Positions 12,120-23,417 of a stretch of DNA of 64,000 nt are shown piece after piece. The stretch comes from Mimachlamys varia (lineage: Eukaryota; Mollusca; Bivalvia; Pectinida; Pectinidae), in contig OX392534.1 of NCBI GenBank assembly GCA_947623455.1, forward strand, positions 41,421,426-41,485,425. Reading direction: 5' to 3'. The notes under the pieces are model-generated. The model saw only the letters and a program-made list of their open reading frames with translations, made no database searches and was not told the origin of the DNA. The position numbers and the translations under genes were made by a program. How positions within the stretch are numbered: the first letter of the stretch is position 1; every line of letters begins with the position of its first letter.

Positions 12120-12365
12120 TTGAATCATGATGGTCTAAAATGATTTTCAGCATCACGAGGCATCCTACGAAGGAATAATTACATCATCGAATCCCCGACC
12201 TTATGTTTATCCGGCTAAGACCCGGCCATCCCTGAATCACTTCCTCTCAGTGATCCCAGGGTAATGGGGACACATCACATAGCTCCGGCCGCCTCAGTCT
12301 CCACTGTGTCGCATAACTTCATTAACACTTGATGCAGCAATGAGGAAACTTGTTAAGTTGTGTTT
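12120..12365. other. GC-richer single-copy block between two arrays
   Basis: Between two AT-rich minisatellites lies a clearly more GC-rich, non-repetitive block (CCGGCTAAGACCCGG, GCTCCGGCCGCCTCAG). No splice pair or frame supports coding. Composition alone makes it a candidate conserved or regulatory segment. Confidence 0.15.
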
Positions 12366-12449
12366 TGGGGCCAACCAAAAAAAAACATCTGTGTTGCAGC
12401 AAAAAAACAAAAATGCTAGGGCCACGCAAATGTATTTGGTAAGTCTAAC

Positions 12450-13566
12450 AGCATGTGAACAAGTAAGGCTATGTAAGAACCAGTAGAGAAGTAAACAAGT
12501 TATGTTATGTTAGAACCAAACAAGAAATGAACAAGCTAGGTTATGTTAGAACCAAACAAGAAATGAACAAGCTAGGTTATGTTAGAACCAAACAAGAGTT
12601 GAACAAGCTAGGTTATGGTTATGTTAGAACCAAACAAGAAATGAACACGCTAGGTTATGTTAGAACCAAACAAAAGGCAAATAAGCTAGGATGTGTTAGA
12701 ACCAATCAAGTAATGAACAAGCTAGGTTGTGTTAGAACCAAACAAAAGTGAACAAGCTAGGTTGTGTTAGAACCAAACAAGATGTGAACAAGTAAGATTA
12801 TGTTTGAACCAAACAATAGGCGAACAAGCTAGGTTATATTAGAACCAAACAAAATTGAACAAGCTAGGTTATGTTAGAACCAAACAAGAGGTGAATAAGC
12901 TAAGTTATGTTAGAACTAGTCAAGAGGTGAACAAGCTAAGTTATGGTAGAACTAGTCAAACAGTGAACAGGCTAAGCTATGTTAGAACAAACAAAAGTGA
13001 ACAAGTTAGGTTATGTTAGAACCAAACAAGAGGCAAACAAGCTATGTTATGTTAGAACCAAACAAAAGTGAACAAGTAAGGTTATGTTAGAACCAAACAG
13101 AAGTGAACAAGTTAGGTTATGTTAGAACCAAACAAGAGGCGAACAAGCTATGTTATGTTAGAACCAAACAAGAGGCGAACAAGCTAGGTTATAGTAGAAC
13201 CAAACAAGAAGTGAACAAGTTAGGTTATGTTAGAACCAAACAAGAGGTGAACAAGCTGAGTAATGTTAGAACAAACAATAGGTGAACAAGCTAGGTTATA
13301 GTAGAACCAAACAAGAGTTGAACAAGCTAGGTTATGTTAGAACCAAACAAGAGGTGAACAAGCTAGGTTATGTTAGAACCAATCAAGAAGTGAACAAGTT
13401 AGGTTATGTTAGAACCAAACAAGAGGTGAACAAGCTAGGTTATGTTAGAACCAAACAAGAAGTGAACAAGTTAGGTTATGTTAGAACCAAACAAAAGTGA
13501 ACAAGCTAAGTTATGTTAGAACCAAACAAAAGTAAGCAAGCTAGGTTATAGTAGAACCAATCTAGA
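12450..13566. repeat. Minisatellite, 36-bp unit, about 31 copies
   Basis: The unit combines GAACAAGCTAGGTTATGTTA with GAACCAAACAAGAGGT. Because 36 is a multiple of three, runs of perfect units stay open as 12-residue peptides of the type NKLGYVRTKQEV (12527-12751, 13103-13285, 13282-13500). Units ending in AAAAGT are one base shorter and break the frame repeatedly, so translation across the array is not supported. Variant units (GCGAACAAG, ATAGTAGAACC, AACTAGTCAAG) are scattered through it. Confidence 0.95.
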
Positions 13567-15344
13567 GGTTATTTTAGGGTTTGTCTTCTACATACAAAAC
13601 CCAAACTACTTAAAAAACAGTAAGTTTTATGAAGCAAGAAATCTGTCAGACAGGTGGTTTCTATGGGGGTAAGGTCTTGACAGACAGATGATCTCCAAAC
13701 ACTGATGATTTTGGGAGAGCAGATTTTGGTATAGATTGTCATGCATGTTAGACAGGTATATGATGTATCTTTGACAAGTGGTCAGGGTAACAGACAGGAC
13801 TCAGCTTAGATTTGGGGGAAGACTGGAGCTCCTTTATCCTTCTGTATGTAAAGAAAGTTACGTGGAGATGCTGAGTCCAGGCATTCTGTGCCTTTATGTA
13901 GTTGGAGGACATAAAACCAGAAATTATCTGGTACCACTATTTTACTTCTTTATTTCATCAGCCTCCTATTCCATTTTGGTAGTCCGAGGCAAAAGCATAT
14001 ATACTTTAGTACAGTTTGTTCCACTTAATATCACTCCTGTTAATATCACATTCTTCTTTATATCATGTTTTTCCCAATCACCACTTTTCCCTCTATATTA
14101 TCTATGTAATTTTATTTGGTTAACATCATATATTTTGAGATGAAATCCTCTTAATATCAGTTTTTTTAACCGATGACAAAAAAATATTAATTTTTTTGTC
14201 TGACAAATGTAACATGATTTAAAGAGGAATGCACAGTATAAATATATGTACCTATTTTGTACCTTAAATGCGCCTATAATGGATAAAATATACCCCAATT
14301 TGATCTTTTCAATGAAAAGAGATTTTGAAATTTGTGACATGTGTAACAGAAAGCTTGAGATTACAAATTTAATTGTGAATTGATGATTCATAATGTAGTA
14401 ATGTTCAAAGTCACCTTTAATTTAGGATATGGACGATACTACACAGTTTATGTCAGAGTTATCTCCCCTAGAATGTCTTAATTAGCGTTTAATGATTATT
14501 AAAAATGAGCCGAGTGTCCTCTATGTGACTTGTGTATTCTCAACTCAGCAGAACTTTTATCAGTTCATTGACAAAATCCAAATGACATCATGTAAGTTGT
14601 GTTATGTTATTGTCAAACTCTATTGGAAGGAGGCGTATGCCACAGTCTTATTGAAAAAAAAATATACATTTTACAGAATAATGTAAAACTTTGAAACAAT
14701 ACCAGTGCTAGTATATAGATTTACAGTTATATGAAGGAGAAGGCTCATAAAACCTAGTGTGAACCTCCTAACGGTGGTATCACTGGTAACCTATAAAAAA
14801 GTTCCAATACTGACCGTGTGTAAGAGCGATTATTGATTTGACCAAGATAAGCATTGGATCAGATATACCAGGCTATATAAATGTCAAAGTTGATGTAATG
14901 TTGTGTTAGATAGGATCAGGAAGTACCGCCTGGTGGATCTGACCCCTGTAGCTCAGCTTGATTGGGGGCCGGGAGGGGCCTCCACAGACATGTCTATAAC
15001 TGTCAGGATATGGGGGCAGGAACCATAAACACGTCTGTAAGAGAATTCCCTACAAGCATTGGGCGTCTGTCTCCAGTGGGCCTAGGATCCAAGCTCCTCT
15101 GTGAATCTGACACAAGTCATTCAACTTCTGCCTTTTTGGATCACCATCATACATAAGTTGTGACAATTTTGAATTCCCATGCAAATCTCTACCTTCTTAA
15201 CTCTTGTTCTATTTTTAAGCCAAAAAAAGGGTCTTGAAAGTAACTTGATTTGACAACATAAAACACACTTTTGAAATCTAAATTATGTTTAACAGTAGTT
15301 AATAGCATGTCTCCAACATTATGAAGATTGTGGGGGGGGGGTGT
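13567..15344. other. Unassigned non-coding DNA
   Basis: A 121-residue frame at 13778-14143 has no recognisable domain. At 13940-14160 the word TTAATATCA recurs at uneven spacing, perhaps an old repeat. A G-run of nine sits at about 15332-15340. Confidence 0.3.
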
Positions 15345-15575
15345 CTTCTCAACCAAATGGGTGTCTGTATTCTCAAAGGCATGAATGACCTAATGGGTGT
15401 CTTTATTCCCAGAGATTTGAATCACCTAATTGTTGTACTAATTTCTAGAGGTCTGAATGACCTAATTGGTGTCTGTATTCCCAGAGGTTTGAACAACGTA
15501 AATGGTGTCATAATTTATGGAGACCTGAAAAACGTAATAGGTGTCTTTATTCTCAGAGGTCTGAATGACCTCTAC
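15345..15575 (+). repeat. Decayed 36-bp tandem repeat, six units in one frame
   Basis: Six units carry GGTGTCT(G/T)TATTC, CAGAGGT(C/T)TGAA and GACCTAAT. They diverge strongly in DNA yet all keep one frame, inside an open frame at 15321-15653, giving 12-residue units such as IGVCIPRGLNDL and IGVFILRGLNDL. The hydrophobic-then-charged periodicity is reminiscent of solenoid repeats, but no cysteine or leucine signature of a known repeat family is kept. There is no clear splice support on either side. Confidence 0.6.
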
Positions 15576-17289
15576 TGGATCAAAATAATATGGACTCCCA
15601 ATACGATAAAAAAAACAAACAAAAACAAGATGAAAACTACTTATGACCTGTAAAAATGGAATTGATTGAAATCAAAATAAAACTGTATGGTGTTCTTAAT
15701 TTTCCACCTCGCCTACAATGTACTTCAAGCACTTTTCTTAGTCTTACTAGTTACAATCATTTGACATCATTTTTGATCAAATTGCCACACTCCTATAATG
15801 CCAAATTTTTGCTCTCAAACCACAAGCATTTCAACTTGTCGGAGAATTGACTTGCCATTACATTTAAATCAGCCTAGTTTAAAGAAATAGATATCTTCAA
15901 GGCCAATTAGGCCTCTTGTTCTATACTATGGTTGGAGAAGTTCCAGGATTACTATACATATGCAGTACACCAATTTTCAAAATAAAAGTCAAATTTGTGG
16001 GCCTTTCTATTGATTTCACGAGAAACATTTCCTATAGATTCCGTATTATGAGGGTTTGTTCCATGCGTGTAAGTTCGGGGCCTGTATTGGGTTTGTGTGA
16101 CGATGCATTCTCTAAATCATTATATATATACTTCTATATATCGTAGGGCAGACATCGATACACACCAGGTCTTGTTGTCAGCACTCAACTGTTCGGGGCA
16201 ATTTTCAAACATTGATCATGGCCATCTTTCTTTAACTAACAGAAATATTAGAAAAAAAGGTATAGGGGCCTACTGTTCTCCAGGGAAATATACAGCTTGA
16301 TGTTTCGGTGCAGATTACGGATCTTCTGTACCTCTCCGAGGAATTTCTGCACGAACCTTCGCCAGTAGCTAGTGAAGATATCTATATATAGCTGTCAATT
16401 TTTTTTAATAAATATCTTTAGAGGTTTACTCGACGATATACGTTAAATAATTCTACCTAGAACCTGTGTATCACTCACTGCACAAGAAGCAGGTTTATGT
16501 GTTACTATCCTATCTGGCTGTCTGTATCTATGTAGTATATCCTGAAGTATTATATAATCCTTATCACAACCGAGACATCGAATCCCTAGCTTTCTGGAAA
16601 CTTTCACCCCTAGAATTAGCGCTGTTGTATACAGTTATAATTTATCTAAAATTAAACGCTATCCAATTATTTTTACTTTCATTTATGAGAAAACTTGTTC
16701 TTTAATGCCATTTTATGCCGCTGTTAAATATCTTTTATATGACTGTATTAAAAATTTATAACCATTCATTATACACAGTTATGGTATAAGTTGAATTGTT
16801 TAAAGTAGTTGATCATGCAGGTACTTCCTATATTTTGGCATCTATCATGAATTTCAATAAGTGCCAGCCTGTTACATATTTGATTTCCTTCGTGTAGATT
16901 GTAATTGTTTAACTTGTATCATCAGCACACCACTTCTAGACGTGATTAATTCTTTATCAGCTTTCTCATATCAGGTTTCAGCAGTGAATACAATTATAAT
17001 TAATTTTCACTGTACATTAAAAGTATAATTCAATTAGAGAAAAATGAAAGAAAAAATCAATTTTACTGTATTGGTATTGAGATTGGTGTTTAATACACAC
17101 AATCAGTAAGGACCGATTGATGTTGATGACTTTCCAATATTGTACCACTCAGAAATCAAAGATACCCACAAAAAAGTAATAGGCGGTCATATAGATGGAG
17201 TTGAACGGTCCTGGGAGCCGGTTAAACATCTACCATAGCTGTATAGAGACTGGCACATAAAACATATCTAGCCAAGTGCTCTAGACAAT
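15576..17289. other. Unassigned non-coding DNA
   Basis: AT-rich sequence. A frame of 79 residues at 16466-16705 looks like chance. The segment at 16300-16450 is less AT-rich and non-repetitive, but nothing further can be said. Confidence 0.3.
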
Positions 17290-17640
17290 GTATGTATGCC
17301 CAATGCAGCTTTCACTACTGGTAGAAACGGCCCGCAATCAATATGGTCAGATGGTGCTGACGATCAATGCTGCATGTACGTTATCACAGGGAGCATGCCG
17401 CGTGGCTGTCACTGGTCAGTGGCTCGTGGCTTTATGATGAGGTGGCAGCCAGGGCGCGTGCTGACGGATTGATAACGACCTGCACGGTAGACAAACAAGC
17501 ATCTTACAGATGCAGATCTAGCTAGCAACACTGTGAACATGTAAAACACAGCCGGTTGTTGTGATGGACTGATGGACAGGTTTATAAGAGGATTCACGTT
17601 TATGTCTACCTGCTTCACTCCTGGGCGTCTTTGAGGTAAG
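17290..17640 (+). other. GC-richer block ending in a strong 5' splice site
   Basis: The block is markedly richer in G and C than its flanks and ends in TTTGAG followed by GTAAGG at 17635-17640, a good donor. A TATAAG word lies at 17582-17587. No strong acceptor precedes it. An untranslated first exon is one reading; an unrelated regulatory block is another. No open frame on the plus strand supports coding. Confidence 0.15.
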
Positions 17641-17704
17641 GTTTAGGCCTAAATCACATAGCGTCTTCTTACATAGAGCTCACTCCAATGTCTTATTCCT
17701 GGTA

Positions 17705-17950
17705 TTGCTAGAAATCTATTGGGCTCAAACTTCCTGGTGACAAAGATTCTTAACTGGACTCAAACTTCCTGCTTACAGAGATCCAGTTGGATAAAAAAAA
17801 AACTGATGATAGAGATCTGGTAGGATCAAGCATTTGAGTGACAGAGATCTGTTGATTAATTTTTAAGACAGATATCTATTTGGGCCAAACATTCTGATCG
17901 CAGAGATCCCATTGATTGCTCAGATGTTTAGGGACCTGTTGGGAAAGAAG
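17705..17950. repeat. Decayed tandem repeat, about 40-bp unit x 6
   Basis: Units contain GGGCTCAAACTTCCTG or variants and ACAGAGATC(C/T). They are strongly diverged, with insertions such as an A-run near 17800. Confidence 0.6.
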
Positions 17951-18234
17951 TCCCATTGGTTAAAACAAGACGGAATTTATGGCCAGTTATCAGGAAGTTG
18001 TAAATTAGAATTTCCCAGGTGTCAGTGTGTTAAGATGGGCACAACTATGTTTTAATTTTAAGTTAGTAAAATACAAATCATTTCAATCGATGATTAATTT
18101 GAAAATTGATAAAAAAAAAGTTTTTGATATAAAATCCTAATTGATTTTTGTGTTGGAAGCTTCACCTTGCTGTTACTAGTATAATTATTAGGTTACAGTT
18201 AAAAAGTCTGTTAGTTGTTGCGGCTATACTGTCC

Positions 18235-18600
18235 CACCTAGTCCTGTCTAGAGTGACAATCTGTCTAGCTACAACCTGTCCTCAGTGATAACCTGTGGAT
18301 AGAGATACTCTGTATATAGCGATAGTGGTGGTCAGATGGCACAGTAGTTGGCGCACTTGCCTGTCACCATGGCAGCCAGGGTTTGATTCCCTGACCAGAC
18401 GTGTGGTATGGTGGTCACTTGCCCAATCATGTGGGTTTTCTCCGATTTCCTCCAACAATAAGACCCCTCCCGCATTAACATCCAGTCCAACAAGAGTGAT
18501 TAATATAAGTTGGATTACTTGTTTTATAATTGTTGTAAAATGAATGAAGTTTATATAGTGGTAGCCTGTTTATAATGACCACTGTCTATATTAACTCTTT
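18235..18600. repeat. Decayed 17-bp tandem repeat split by a SINE
   Basis: At 18243-18325 the word CCTGT recurs about every 17 bases (CCTGTCTAGAGTGACAA and variants). The same pattern resumes at 18552-18600 (TAGCCTGTTTATAATGACC). The SINE at 18326-18551 sits between the two parts. Confidence 0.6.
18326..18551 (+). mobile_element. tRNA-derived SINE
   Basis: The head has RNA polymerase III internal promoter boxes: an A-box-like TGGCACAGTAGTTGG at 18337-18351 and a B-box-like GGTTTGATTCC at 18380-18390. The stem-like words GGTCAG and CTGACC sit at the expected distances. A tRNA-unrelated body and a TTGTTGTAAAATGAATGAA tail follow. Possible target-site duplications are TATATAGCGATAG (18313-18325) and TATATAGTGGTAG (18552-18564), 11 of 13 identical. 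The flanking DNA is itself repetitive, so those words may predate the insertion. Confidence 0.8.
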
Positions 18601-19309
18601 CCGTACTCATTCAAATTTCGTACTCACTACCCGGAAGTGATTACTGGTGAGCCTTTGTGCATGTTGCATTTCAGAGCACATAGCAGAATGCTACCACTTT
18701 GATTAAAAGGATGATTTATGACTGTCTGGTGCTTATGTTGCAATTCATTGTATGAAATAGGCAGAAACATGTTTATCAAGTATTTAAGAGAAAACATGAC
18801 AAAATTGTCCGGTAGAATGACAGAAAGTTGTACTGTTTATCTGTTCACCGTGTCACTCAAGTGTGGGATATAACATTGCAACCTTTTTATAATGTTGCGA
18901 AAAACACATTTAACATATTCTTGTTTTATTTTGAAGATAATTTGTACTCAGTTGTATATTTGTAAACATTTGTATTAATTTTCGGCTGTTTTTACAGTCA
19001 TTAATGCCTTGAAATCGAGAGTGAAATCAGAGTCTGTCATTTTGTTGTCAGTGTAAACAACACAGACTGAACTTGATAAAAGTTAGCCATTTTCTTAGAA
19101 TATAATGTTATAACATATGATTTAGCTTGAAATAAGTAGATCGAATATTTTGATTCTGTTTCTGATACTTATAATTGATGAAATACACATTTCATGTGTG
19201 AACTTCTTCATACAAACATGCCAAAAGTAGTAACACACACATCTTTCTTTACATCTAAAGGTGTCATGAGTAGGGTATTGAATTTTGACCCTTGTGCCTG
19301 GTTCTTGGC
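18601..19309. other. Unassigned non-coding DNA
   Basis: AT-rich, with no frame, repeat or RNA recognised. Confidence 0.3.
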
Positions 19310-19860
19310 GCAAATGTAAGATGACCTTTGACTGTTGTAGGTATTTCTTGCACTAATTAGATGATGAAGGTTTTTCCATCCTGTAGGCAATTCTAGTGCT
19401 GATGTAAGATGACCTTTGACCTTTGTAGCAGTATTTTTGGCATTAAGATATGTTAATTTTCCCCCTTGCAGCTGATTCTAGTGATGATACAAGATGACCT
19501 TTGACCTTTGTGACTATTTTCTGACCTGTATATCTATTTCAGACACTTGGATGTAATGATTTTCCCCTTGCAGCTGATTCTGGTGATGATGCAAGATGAC
19601 CTTTGACCTTTTAGTTATTCCTCCTTGCAACTGATCCTGGTAAAGATGTAAGATGACCTTTGACCTTTAAGTTATTCCCCCTTGCAACTGATTCTGGTGA
19701 TGCTGTAAGATGACCTTTGTACCTTTTTCTAGCACTAAATTGTGATGGTGTTTTCCTCCCTGTAGAAGATAGTAGTGCTGTACTTTGTAAGGTGTTTATT
19801 TTGACATGGTAGGTAAGTTTGTTACAAATGAGAATGACCTTTGACCTTTGTTACTGTTTT
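19310..19860. repeat. Decayed tandem repeat carrying perfect DR1 motifs
   Basis: Units of varying length (roughly 60-100 bp) contain CCCCTTGCA(G/A)CTGATTC, TGGTGATGATGCAAGA and TGACCTTTGACCT. The last word is the complement of AGGTCAAAGGTCA, the direct repeat with one-base spacer bound by RXR/HNF4/PPAR-type nuclear receptors. Perfect copies lie at 19410-19422, 19495-19507, 19597-19609, 19654-19666 and 19835-19847. Damaged copies are near 19322 and 19711. The unit diverges while this word stays intact. Confidence 0.75.
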
Positions 19861-20279
19861 AAGTAACGAAGAACTATGTTTTATAACCCTGTTTGTTTCC
19901 AATACCAGGCCTCACGATGTCACTGTTTCTTGTACTATGGTTAAATGGCCATTTCACCCTCTAAAGTGTAGGTGTTGCTGGTACTAAGGTATGACCTTGG
20001 ACTCTTGTACCTGTTTCTGTATCTCAAATGTGATGTGGGTTTTGCATGTTTAAAGCAGAGACATTTTATGTTCAGCTTTTCCACAAGTATTTTCCGGTGG
20101 TTACGACCAAGTTAAGGACAAAACTTTATGGCCGTGATGAAGTGTCAAAGTGTGAAACTATTTGTGAGGGGAACCCCTTCCTACAATTACAATTACAAGT
20201 GCACTTTTGTCTGGGATATAAAAAATAACTAAAAAGATGATTGATTTTGTTTAAAATTTTCTTTAATTAGAAAATATGT
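19861..20279. other. Unassigned non-coding DNA
   Basis: No recognised element. A 60-residue frame at 20046-20228 looks like chance. Confidence 0.3.
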
Positions 20280-20640
20280 GAGTGGATTCGAGTGTGAGGG
20301 CCCGTAAAAAGCCGCATCTGAAGTCTCGTTATGAAGACAAATGACTTATGGTTAGCATCACAGGGTGTATTTCACTGTCTCTGTCAGCAGGGCTTCCGTC
20401 ATTCTGATGCATAAAGTGCATGAGGGTGGCTGACCACGTGAACGCTCCCTCGTCCCCTCCACCTGATGTAATTTGGGACCGTTAGAACAATGGCTGATGT
20501 CACAGGAGGTGGTGAGGGTAGGCTTTGCATTTGATTGCCGTCTGCTTCTTAGACTACTCGGCTTCTTTCGCAGTGCTGACATGCAATGAAGATGGACGAT
20601 TTTAACAGATAACATAGATTCCCATCGGGTAGTGATAAAT
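20280..20640. other. GC-richer single-copy block, candidate regulatory or conserved segment
   Basis: The block stands out by base composition and contains a CACGTG E-box at 20435-20440. A minus-strand frame of 85 residues is open at 20358-20615 (basic and serine-rich), with no domain recognised and no clear splice pair. Coding and non-coding readings both remain open. Confidence 0.2.
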
Positions 20641-21174
20641 TTTCATTTCATTCGCTGAACAGGAAGGAATATTAGTCTGTAGGAAACAATAGCAAAAATT
20701 CTGTATCCTGTCGGTGAAAAGAAAAAAGCAGAAAGGATTTGCTTGGTATGTTGTAGTGGGCCATTACAATTAGACGACTGTTATGCTCAGTGTGTGCCCT
20801 GCTTTATGATAGGGATGCTGTCATTACGAGAAAAGCAGGATCCCAGTGGTTTATTGGAGGACAAAGAACCTCCGCCTGCAGTCAAGTCAATGGCCTACAT
20901 ATGTGTAAATGTTACTCAGGGATTATTAAAAGTGTACATATTTGTGGCCTAACATTTTATGTACTGACATAAAGTTAAGTTGATATCTAAATGATGTCCT
21001 GGTAAGGCTTTCTGTGGTTGTAAATTTCTGAATAGAAATCATTTCCTTCTCTGTGTTTAATAATTTATTGAAATATTATTTTCAATGTTTTACCAAACAC
21101 AGGCTGTGAAACAGAATTTTCAAGACTATACTCTCAGCCCAGCCTTGTCATGTAATTTACTCTTCTATAGACTG
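20641..21174. other. Unassigned non-coding DNA
   Basis: Short overlapping frames at 20743-20972 show no domain. Nothing else is seen. Confidence 0.3.
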
Positions 21175-21385
21175 CACTCACCCCAGCCTATTTTGAGAAT
21201 GATTCTGTCTTATTTAGTGGTATATCACCCTTTTCTGAGTACATTTACTATCCCAACCTATTTCCAGTCCTATTACAATCTATTTTTGAGTATCACAGCT
21301 TATTTTGAGTACTATTCCAGGCTATTTCTCGTTGTATCCTAGCCTATTTTGAGTACTCTCCCAGCCTATTTCAGGGTATATTTTG
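21175..21385. repeat. Decayed tandem repeat, about 24-bp half-units
   Basis: The words CCCAGCCTATTT and TTTTGAGTACTAT alternate about nine times with indels. Confidence 0.65.
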
Positions 21386-21633
21386 TCCATTTTCAATTGA
21401 AAATTATTCCTTCTTTGTCACAATCATCCTTGGAGAAAGGTGGAATCAAACTATAAAATTGGGATTTTTGCCCAAACCCCAGGAGCCAGGTTGGGCCCTA
21501 TAGGGGGAAATAATACAAAATTTAAAAAATATTTTCTCCAAACTCTTGAGGTACTACAGGCTTTCTTTAATTTGTAAATTCCAGTACCCCCAGTGCATTC
21601 ATTCCTCCTAGGGAGGGAATAAAGTTTAATATA

Positions 21634-21810
21634 CCGTTAAACCCCACTTACTCAAACCCAGTTTACTTGAATACCCCTCATTCGTCGAACTGTTTGTTTG
21701 GTTCCGACCATGTTCATGCATATTCAACCAATCTCTGATTACTCAAATACCATGTATTCCTTGAACTATTGATCAGGTCCCCACAAGTTTGAGGAAGTGG
21801 GGTTTTACTG
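21634..21810. mobile_element. Tigger/pogo-like MITE (177 bp)
   Basis: The ends form terminal inverted repeats of about 24 bases: the left end reads CCGTTAAACCCCACTTACTC and the right end is the complement of CAGTAAAACCCCACTTCCTC. TA dinucleotides flank both ends (21632-21633 and 21811-21812), as for Tc1/mariner-superfamily insertions. Internal ACTCGAA-type words (TTACTTGAATACCCC, TTCGTCGAACT, GGTTCCGACC) are of the kind I know from Tigger-derived non-autonomous elements. There is no transposase. Confidence 0.75.
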
Positions 21811-21812
21811 TA

Positions 21813-23417
21813 GTTGATAATAACACTTTTGGGTGTATTTTGTTCATTTTGTGGAGGAAACCATTTTACTTGGTGACAATCATCCCAAATAGTAAAATAA
21901 TTTGTTTCGGTAGTTTTAGAATTCTTATCCTGTAATGACATAATACATATTGTATTTTATTTTGTTTACATGTTGATTTTATCATTAAAATTGAGCTTCC
22001 ATACCTTAAACATTACTAAGTTGACCACTAAGGCCCTTGGGCCTCATTTTTCTTAATGTCACAAAAATAACAAAATACTGTATTTCAACCTAGGTGACAG
22101 TTACGACCCAGGGGACTCATGCATGTTTGACAAATTTAAATTCCTGTGTTGATCAATATGTCTTGATCTTATACGATAAAAACATTAGTTGAATATATGT
22201 CCATAAAATGGTTGTCTCCAAACATCGGAATTGATTTTATGGCTCTAGTTTTTGTCCCCGCGGAGTCCATGGAAAACTTGTGATAATGAATGTTTTGTCC
22301 GGTGTTTGATTTGACACTCTATTTGTTTATGCAGGTAATTAAGTAAAAAGATGTATTTTGTTTCCTAGGAGATTTTGTTGTCAGATTTATCTCAATGCTA
22401 ATTTGATTTATTGCCACCATTTTTTTATGTATCCTGTTTGGTCTCATCTCCATCTTATATGGAATATCATTATACATACACAGTGGGAACAAAGGCAGGT
22501 GCATTGCAGGGCCCGCTTCCTAAATTGGGATATAAATACAATTTGGTAGACGGTGACTGTCAACAGACGATGACCATTAGCGGCAGTTGGACAGATGAAT
22601 CACCTAACATTTATAAAATATGCATGTCAATGCCGGGGAATTAAATTGAATTATCTAACAACGTTACTTCTCTTACGACACCTGGTGAATTCCGGTTGCA
22701 TGCATGTTTTTATTGTGTGAGATTTCCGTTGTCACGCGGAACTTGTCACAGTATACAAGGTGTGGTGGATTTGGCGGTGATGGTGGTGTAAATGATGTTA
22801 CGTCTGCTTCAGTTTTCAGCCTCAAACATGGCTGCAGTGCTCAGTCACTCGCTGATAAACAGGAGCACTGAGAATGCAGTTGTCAATATGAATGTAAAAA
22901 CATCTTCATTTGGGTTCGGTGCAAACACTTGTCTGAGGCAGATCAGTCCCTGGGGCTACGGCCCGCTTCCCTCGTGTTAACACGTGACCAGATGAGATAC
23001 GGGTAGTTGCCCGCCAATAGATGGCGACATTGTCAATGTTCTTCTGCATCAGCTGCATATATGGCTGTGCAAAACATCGCAAGATAATGGAGGTAGTATT
23101 GAGATATCTCCAATCTATTGCACGCCATTGTCGGCCAACACATGTGGCTCATCTTAGAGATTGACTCAGTTTTACTATAGATTAAACAATTTAAATTCAG
23201 CTGGCTTTGATAACGCAGTTGCTAAAAACTGTAGGAAATAGTATACGTATTATAACATGTGATTAAGTAAAATTGATTTTGGCAATATGTGGCCATATAT
23301 TTGGTTTCCCTATTGAAATTCAAGGCCAGTATGTTGAATGTCAATTCTAAACTTGATTGTGTGAAGTTTTGTGTCTGTAGCAGCTGAGGTAACAATTACA
23401 CAAATAAATCTTAATTG
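21813..23417. other. Unassigned non-coding DNA
   Basis: A small inverted repeat GGCCC-TT-GGGCC lies at about 22032-22043. The part from 22550 to 23160 is less AT-rich and non-repetitive. Frames of 60-77 residues at 22319-22980 overlap one another and show no domain. Confidence 0.3.

Noticed and set aside
12527..13500. Repetitive protein with NKLGYVRTKQEV units
   Set aside because: Shorter units break the frame several times, and no splice sites would repair it.
18326..18400. Functional tRNA gene
   Set aside because: The A and B boxes belong to a SINE head. Stems are incomplete and SINE body sequence follows.
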